From assembly GCA_036274645.1 (NCBI GenBank), contig DASUFH010000304.1, positions 1-8,482 of the forward strand: a stretch of 8,482 nucleotides of DNA. Reading direction: 5' to 3'. Each line of letters starts with the position of its first letter. Positions within the stretch are counted from its first letter, which is position 1. Position numbers and translations under genes: made by a program. Below the pieces are notes generated by a model. The model did not search any database. It was not told the DNA's origin and saw nothing but the letters and a program-made list of their open reading frames with translations. This document shows positions 5,254 through 8,482 of this stretch, piece after piece. This DNA comes from DASUFH01 sp036274645 (GTDB taxonomy: Bacteria; Acidobacteriota; Terriglobia; 20CM-2-55-15).

Positions 5254-6369
5254 CTATCGATTGACGACGTCCCAGTAATCCTGGATCCGGCCGCGCGCGG
5301 CGTCGGAGAGAAACGCCGGGAGATTGTCGACCAGCGAGGTGGAGCGGTGCCCGGCCATGTTTTTCGGATGTTGCTGGCTGTTGCCGAAGTACGCGCGGAT
5401 GAACACCGCGTCCGGCGCAGCGGGGAGCGCGCGGACATTGTCGAGATAGCGGGCCCACTCTTCGCCGCCGAAGATGTAGTACTCGACGTTGGACGTGTAA
5501 AACACCGAGACCCCGAGACTGTTTGCCTTGAGGAATGAACCCACCGCTTTGAACGCTTTCGGCCCCGCGAAGTCGCCCACGATTGGAATCAGCCGGTTTT
5601 CCGTTTCAAACCGCTTCATCCACTGGAAGGAATCCTCTGTAGCCAGGTAACTGACCATCCGGCCCTCGCGGTCGGTTTCGACCATCAGCTCTTCGTAGGT
5701 CGGATATCGCACGCTCGAGGCGCGGCCGATCGTGGAGAATCGCAGGTCCAGTCCGTCGAGCGCGAACGCTTCCATGACATAGCGGATCTTGCGGAGATCA
5801 TCCTCGTCGAGTTTCAGCCCGTCACGATCGATCAGCCAGGTTCGAACGGCCGCAAACCGCGCGGAGATCGGCGTGGCATCGACCGGCGCCGTCCGCGCGG
5901 CGCGCAGCAGATCCGGCAGTTTTGCGTCGCGCGGAACCGCCGGGGCCTTTCGTCCGGTCAGCGCGGCGACGAATTCCGCGCGTGAAGCCGACATCTCGAA
6001 GAGCGCCTTGTAATAGAGGTGCTCGAGCATGTTCTGGCGACGGATATCCACGATCACCGCCAGGACGGGTTTGGTGTGCGCAATGTAGGAAAAGTTCTGA
6101 TCCGGGCCGACGCCAATATAGACGCCACCTTCGCGGACGCGGCTTTTCAATTCGCCAATCACGTGGAGATAGGAGGTCTCGTTCGATATGAAGTTGTCCG
6201 AGTCGAAGAAGCCTTCGGGTTCGGACCAGCTTTCGATGTAACGCGAGAACTGGTCCTTCGAGACCGTGACATCCGCGGCCAGCGCCGGCGCGCTCACACG
6301 CCAGGCCGGCGCCGCCGCCAGTCCGAACACGATGATGAGAAGGACGGCTGCCTGCCTTGCGCCGCACAT
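5254..6369 (-). CDS. Exported protein with methyltransferase-like Rossmann motifs (possibly LIC_10091-type family), function unknown
   Basis: A 371-residue protein. The start at 6369 is preferred over an in-frame ATG at 6414, because it begins a good signal peptide (hydrophobic core AAVLLIIVFGLAAAPA, about 7-22, probable cleavage near ALA-A at 31/32) and has a -10-like hexamer 6 nt upstream; the longer version would translate an inverted repeat. Conserved-looking blocks are SEPEGFFDSDNFISNETSYL (49-68), YIGVGPDQNFSYIA (84-97), AVIVDIRRQN (104-113), IPIVGDFAGPKAF (261-273), VFYTSNVEYYIF (289-300) and IRAYFGNSQQHP (324-335). The glycine loop followed by an acidic residue at the end of the next strand (D108) is the layout of a SAM-dependent methyltransferase fold. 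From memory the SEP...FD.DN.ISNE block resembles a family named after Leptospira LIC_10091, but I am not sure. An exported methyltransferase-like protein would be unusual. It ends 17 bp from the convergent barrel gene. Confidence 0.75.
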   Translation of the reverse strand: MCGARQAAVLLIIVFGLAAAPAWRVSAPALAADVTVSKDQFSRYIESWSEPEGFFDSDNFISNETSYLHVIGELKSRVREGGVYIGVGPDQNFSYIAHTKPVLAVIVDIRRQNMLEHLYYKALFEMSASRAEFVAALTGRKAPAVPRDAKLPDLLRAARTAPVDATPISARFAAVRTWLIDRDGLKLDEDDLRKIRYVMEAFALDGLDLRFSTIGRASSVRYPTYEELMVETDREGRMVSYLATEDSFQWMKRFETENRLIPIVGDFAGPKAFKAVGSFLKANSLGVSVFYTSNVEYYIFGGEEWARYLDNVRALPAAPDAVFIRAYFGNSQQHPKNMAGHRSTSLVDNLPAFLSDAARGRIQDYWDVVNR

Positions 6370-6375
6370 GCCGGC

Positions 6376-6381
6376 ATTATA
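6376..6381 (-). promoter_or_regulatory. -10 element for the exported Rossmann-like protein, leaderless arrangement
   Basis: On the minus strand a consensus TATAAT (6381-6376) is followed by GCCGGC (6 nt) and then the ATG at 6369. With the usual distance from -10 to start site, transcription begins on the A of ATG. No Shine-Dalgarno and no clear -35 hexamer are seen. This also supports 6369 over 6414 as the start codon. Confidence 0.5.
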
Positions 6382-6390
6382 CGGCTTGTA

Positions 6391-6411
6391 GGGGCGGTCT
6401 ATGACCGCCCC
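6391..6411. repeat. Perfect 9-bp inverted repeat between two minus-strand genes
   Basis: GGGGCGGTC (6391-6399) and GACCGCCCC (6403-6411) form a perfect 9-bp stem with a TAT loop. It lies 15 bp after the stop of the PLP-enzyme gene (6427) and 9 bp upstream of the -10 element of the next gene. No T run follows on either strand. It could be a processed transcript end, an operator next to the promoter, or a dispersed intergenic palindrome; sequences of the form GTAGGGGCGG...CCGCCCC are, as I recall, frequent in environmental genomes. Confidence 0.7.
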
Positions 6412-6426
6412 CAATATTTCGGAATG

Positions 6427-7608
6427 CTATCCAGCCAGCCGGCGATCGATCGCGGCGATCAGCCGTTCGATGTCGGCGCCGTCGTTGTAGATCTGCCCGG
6501 AGACCCGAAGCAGCGCGCGGTCCTTCCAGTAGTTGACGTGGACTTCGATTCGGTCTTCGAACAGCAGCGCGTCGCGGAGCGCGACAGTTTCCTCACGCGT
6601 GGACGCGAGACGCTCCGGCAGAAAGAGAGATGCCATCGGACCCGTCATCGATTGCGGGGCCACCGTGCGGGTGTCCCAGCGGTTGGCCATTTCGGCGGCG
6701 GCGTTCCACGCCAGTTCGTGGTTATACCGCTGGACGTTCTCCACTCCGAGTTCCCGCATGAAGGCGATGCCGGCCGGCGCAGCCAGATGGGGCGTTGGAT
6801 CGCGCGTTCCGGGCAGGTCAAACTCCATGGCAATGCCCTGGTTCACACCCCACGAGACAACCGGGTGATGGAGTGACGGTTGCCACGGCGGCCGGGTCCA
6901 GAGGACCCCGCTGCTTCGTGGCGCCCAGGCCCACTTGTGCAGATTGCCGGCATACCAGTCGACGCCGAGTGATGGAATATCGACAGGGATCGCGCCGGGC
7001 GCATGGGCTGCGTCGACCAGGATGGCCACCCCGCGCTTGTGGCACGCGGCGGCCATTTCCTCCACAGGCATGACCACAGCGCTGTCCGAAGCGATGTGGT
7101 CTACGACCGCCATTCGTGTCCGCGGTCCGATCGCGGGGACGAGCGCGTTGGTCACGTCGCCATCGGAGCGGAAGTCGCTGCCCAGTTCCACCGTCCGAAC
7201 CACAGCGCCGGCGCGCCTGGCGGCGTATTCCACGGCATTGCGGGTGGCGCCATACGCGTGATCCAGGATGAGGATCTCATCGCTTTCGCGGAAGTCGAAG
7301 CTTTGCAGAACCGCATTGACTCCGGTGGTGGCGTTGTCCACGAATACCATGTCTTCTCCCCTGGCGCCCAGGAAGGCCGCGACTTCATCCGCGGCCTGCC
7401 GCAGCTTTGGCCGGCCTTCGTGTTTCGCGCCAAGGCGAACCCCCGCCAGGAGTCGCAACAGGAAAAGGGACGGTTGCTTTTCGATCTCGTCGCGCAACCG
7501 CTGCTGTTCTTCCAGGGCGCGGCGTGGAGGGGCGCCGACCGTGCCGTGATTGAGGTACGTGACGTCAGGGTCGAGAGCCCAGTGTTGGAGCATGGTCCGG
7601 CCAAACAT
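6427..7608 (-). CDS. PLP-dependent class V aminotransferase-fold enzyme, isopenicillin N epimerase/cysteine desulfurase-like
   Basis: A 393-residue cytoplasmic fold-type I pyridoxal-phosphate enzyme. The N-terminal YLNHGTVGAPP (18-28) is the mark of the CefD-like (isopenicillin N epimerase-like) branch. Cofactor residues are visible: NATTG (92-96) for the phosphate and ring, D199 in VDAAHAPG (198-205) contacting the pyridine nitrogen with H202 stacking nearby, and the Schiff-base K225 in GNLHKWAWAPR (221-231). The C-terminal small domain ends in LLRVSGQIYNDGADIERLIAAI. Members of this group act as epimerases, lyases (for example in ergothioneine synthesis) or desulfurases. No beta-lactam or ergothioneine genes are nearby, and the substrate cannot be assigned. 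The start is the ATG at 7608, 6 nt after a -10-like TAAAAT; Met6 (7593) is an alternative. It may be co-transcribed with the exported protein gene 57 bp downstream, although that gene has its own -10. Confidence 0.88.
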   Translation of the reverse strand: MFGRTMLQHWALDPDVTYLNHGTVGAPPRRALEEQQRLRDEIEKQPSLFLLRLLAGVRLGAKHEGRPKLRQAADEVAAFLGARGEDMVFVDNATTGVNAVLQSFDFRESDEILILDHAYGATRNAVEYAARRAGAVVRTVELGSDFRSDGDVTNALVPAIGPRTRMAVVDHIASDSAVVMPVEEMAAACHKRGVAILVDAAHAPGAIPVDIPSLGVDWYAGNLHKWAWAPRSSGVLWTRPPWQPSLHHPVVSWGVNQGIAMEFDLPGTRDPTPHLAAPAGIAFMRELGVENVQRYNHELAWNAAAEMANRWDTRTVAPQSMTGPMASLFLPERLASTREETVALRDALLFEDRIEVHVNYWKDRALLRVSGQIYNDGADIERLIAAIDRRLAG

Positions 7609-7614
7609 TCCGGC

Positions 7615-7620
7615 ATTTTA
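7615..7620 (-). promoter_or_regulatory. -10 element for the PLP-enzyme gene, leaderless arrangement
   Basis: On the minus strand TAAAAT (7620-7615) is followed by GCCGGA (6 nt) and the ATG at 7608. Hexamer, spacer and start codon are nearly identical to the arrangement before the gene at 6369 (TATAAT, GCCGGC, ATG). No Shine-Dalgarno or strong -35 is seen. Transcription is predicted to begin at the A of ATG. Confidence 0.45.
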
Positions 7621-7670
7621 CCTTCTGCCGCGCGAATCGAACTCGTCTCTCCTGTCCCGTGGCTTTGGGT

Positions 7671-7748
7671 CAGGAATTAGGGAACGAGGGACAGAGAGCA
7701 ATTTCGCGAAAGCGAAATTGCTCTCTGTCCCTAATTCCCTAATTCCTG
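7671..7748. repeat. 78-nt imperfect palindrome (REP/MITE-like) in a divergent intergenic region
   Basis: Arm 7671-7707 pairs with 7712-7748 around a GAAA tetraloop (7708-7711): 35 of 37 positions are complementary. The inner 21 bp and the outer 14 bp are perfect, and the only mismatches are C7685/A7734 and G7686/A7733. The right arm, read on the minus strand, contains an 8-bp tandem AATTAGGG; the left copy is changed to AACGAGGG. The element is clearly AT-richer than its surroundings and fills most of the 161-bp gap between two divergent genes. Its form suits a repetitive extragenic palindrome or a non-autonomous element moved by a single-stranded-DNA (Y1) transposase, but no transposase is present here. 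No T run follows, so it is not an ordinary terminator. Confidence 0.93.
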
Positions 7749-7754
7749 CGGTGT

Positions 7755-7763
7755 TGTTAAATT
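7755..7763 (+). promoter_or_regulatory. Extended -10 element for the GNAT gene, leaderless arrangement
   Basis: TG-T-TAAATT (hexamer 7758-7763) is followed by 6 nt (GTCCGC) and the ATG at 7770. It repeats the arrangement seen before the genes starting at 6369 and 7608, and has the same TGT extension as the xdhC promoter. It begins 7 bp after the end of the large palindrome, so any -35 contact would fall inside the palindrome's right arm. Confidence 0.4.
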
Positions 7764-7769
7764 GTCCGC

Positions 7770-8276
7770 ATGATCATCCGGCTGGCCACATCCGAAGACG
7801 CCCACGGCATCGCGCGGGTCCATGTGTTGGGCTGGCAGACGGGTTATCGCGGACTCGTCAGCGACACGCTGCTCGATGGTCTGAGCGTGGATCGGCGCGC
7901 CGCGTTCTGGAAGGACATTCTTTCGCAGCCCCGCGCGAATCAGCGGACGTTCATTGCGGAACAGTCGGAAGAGATCCGGGGATTTGTCACCTGCGGGCGA
8001 TGCCGCGATGAAGACAGCCGCGAGAGCGGAGAGCTTCAGGCGATCTACGTATTGCCGGAACACTGGGCCTCTGGAATCGGCTCGGCGCTCCACGACGCCT
8101 GCATCGAGGCGCTCCGCGTCGCCGCGTTTGCCGACGCAACGCTGTGGGTTGTGGACGGAAACGAGCGCGCCCTTCGCTTCTATGCGAAACACGGTTGGAC
8201 GCGCGACGGCGCCGGGAAAGTTGAAGAATGGGACGGCGCGACGCTTCAGGAGGTCCGGTTGCGGCGAGCTTTGTGA
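7770..8276 (+). CDS. GNAT-family N-acetyltransferase
   Basis: A 168-residue single-domain acetyltransferase of typical length, expected to transfer acetyl from acetyl-CoA to an amine on a small molecule or protein N-terminus in the cytoplasm. The start MIIRLATSEDAHGIARVHV is the usual first strand and helix of the family (IR.AT..D...IA..H). The acetyl-CoA site is LQAIYVLPEHWASGIGSALH (89-108). GIGSAL matches the pyrophosphate-binding loop (usual Q/R-x-x-G-x-G/A), although the first basic position is Trp/Ala here. The C-terminal NERALRFYAKHGW (131-143) is the classic N..A..FY...GF-type motif. The WQTGYRGLV segment (22-30) is common in a large subgroup of uncharacterised members. The substrate is unknown. 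It is preceded by an extended -10 and the palindrome, and followed after 24 bp by a convergent gene. It is probably monocistronic. Confidence 0.9.
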   Translation: MIIRLATSEDAHGIARVHVLGWQTGYRGLVSDTLLDGLSVDRRAAFWKDILSQPRANQRTFIAEQSEEIRGFVTCGRCRDEDSRESGELQAIYVLPEHWASGIGSALHDACIEALRVAAFADATLWVVDGNERALRFYAKHGWTRDGAGKVEEWDGATLQEVRLRRAL

Positions 8277-8300
8277 TGAGTCCCAGCCCCCCGAATGTCA

Positions 8301-8482
8301 TCACCCGGCCAGCCGGGCGGACTCGGCCCACAGCCGCCGCGCCGTATCGTCGTTTTGGGCGGCGGCGGTCGGTTGTTTCGGACGGCATTGGTCAAAGTAC
8401 TTGCCGGTAACGCCCGCCACTTCGTGAGAGGCCGCCAGGTAGACGATGGTTTCGGCGCCTTTCTCCGGCGTAATGCCGAAGA
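8301..8482 (-). CDS. Short-chain dehydrogenase/reductase, C-terminal part (rest outside window)
   Basis: The minus strand is open from the window edge to a TGA at 8303-8301 and encodes the last 59 residues of a protein. The sequence FGITPEKGAETIVYLAASHE, followed by VAGVTGKYFDQCRPKQP and ending RRLWAESARLAG, is the characteristic tail of a short-chain dehydrogenase group related to retinol dehydrogenases (pattern 'P..GA.T.VYLA.S..V.GVTGKYF..C.P..P...A.D...A..LW..S..L'). The cofactor loop and the Ser-Tyr-Lys catalytic residues would be outside the window. The final 40 or so bases contain a CCCGGC-CA-GCCGGG palindrome (8304-8317) formed by codon choice. The gene is convergent with the acetyltransferase, with a 24-bp gap. 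Confidence 0.85.
   Translation of the reverse strand, partial: FGITPEKGAETIVYLAASHEVAGVTGKYFDQCRPKQPTAAAQNDDTARRLWAESARLAG

Noticed and set aside
4631..5458. Long minus-strand open frame across the barrel gene and the 3' end of its convergent neighbour
   Set aside because: Composition is Arg/Pro/Gly-rich with no recognisable motif. The plus-strand ORF has a signal peptide and a strand pattern.
6370..6414. Upstream in-frame ATG at 6414 for the exported protein
   Set aside because: It would translate the inverted repeat and bury the signal peptide. The -10 hexamer lies between it and the ATG at 6369.
6019..6876. Long plus-strand open frame antisense to the exported protein and PLP-enzyme genes
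   Set aside because: It crosses two convincing genes and an intergenic palindrome, and shows no domain pattern or start signal.
7671..7748. Interpretation of the large palindrome as a CRISPR unit, tRNA or intrinsic terminator
   Set aside because: There is a single copy with no spacer periodicity and no cloverleaf. It lacks a T run and sits upstream of both flanking genes rather than downstream.
8304..8317. CCCGGC-CA-GCCGGG palindrome at the end of the short-chain dehydrogenase gene
   Set aside because: It has only a 2-nt loop, lies inside coding sequence with no T run, and is likely a chance effect of G+C-rich codons.

Overview
The window (about 62% G+C by eye, densely coded, short intergenic gaps) looks like chromosomal DNA of a Gram-negative bacterium. 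The gene order xseB-ispA-tlyA-nadK, the XdhC subtype and an outer-membrane beta-barrel gene would fit an uncultured Acidobacteriota or a relative of the old Deltaproteobacteria. That placement is inference from gene content only. No plasmid, phage, CRISPR, IS transposase, rRNA or tRNA signal was seen.

Layout. (1) 1-2610, plus strand: a housekeeping operon with the 3' end of xseB (exonuclease VII small subunit), ispA (polyprenyl diphosphate synthase), tlyA (rRNA 2'-O-methyltransferase) and nadK (NAD kinase). The first three genes overlap by 10-11 bp. dxs, often found between ispA and tlyA, is absent here. (2) 2645-2854: a small four-cysteine, probably zinc-binding protein with a strong Shine-Dalgarno and a TTG start. 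(3) 2915-4659: a divergent pair. On the minus strand is a protein with the fold of the FAD subunit of xanthine/CO dehydrogenases, but with altered FAD-binding loops and no neighbouring catalytic or iron-sulfur subunit. On the plus strand is an XdhC/CoxI-type molybdenum-cofactor maturation protein. The promoters sit back to back in 89 bp. (4) 4649-5236: a small outer-membrane beta-barrel overlapping xdhC, with a 12-bp tandem repeat at its start. (5) 5254-7608, minus strand: an exported protein of uncertain function with a methyltransferase-like motif set, and upstream of it a PLP enzyme of the class V aminotransferase / isopenicillin N epimerase-like group. A perfect 9-bp inverted repeat lies between them. 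(6) 7609-7769: a divergent intergenic region holding a 78-nt near-perfect REP-like palindrome. (7) 7770-8276: a GNAT acetyltransferase. It is followed convergently by the 3' end of a short-chain dehydrogenase (8301-8482, minus).

The first block supplies DNA repair, isoprenoid, ribosome-modification and NADP functions that are unrelated biochemically but commonly co-transcribed. The remaining genes are accessory and mostly single transcription units. Three of them carry a -10-like hexamer exactly 6 nt before the start codon and no Shine-Dalgarno, and a fourth has one 9 nt before it, which suggests leaderless mRNAs. No clearly new multi-gene system is visible. The items most worth a second look are the orphan FAD-subunit-like protein with altered cofactor loops, the exported Rossmann-like protein, the palindromic element, and the recurring leaderless start signal.
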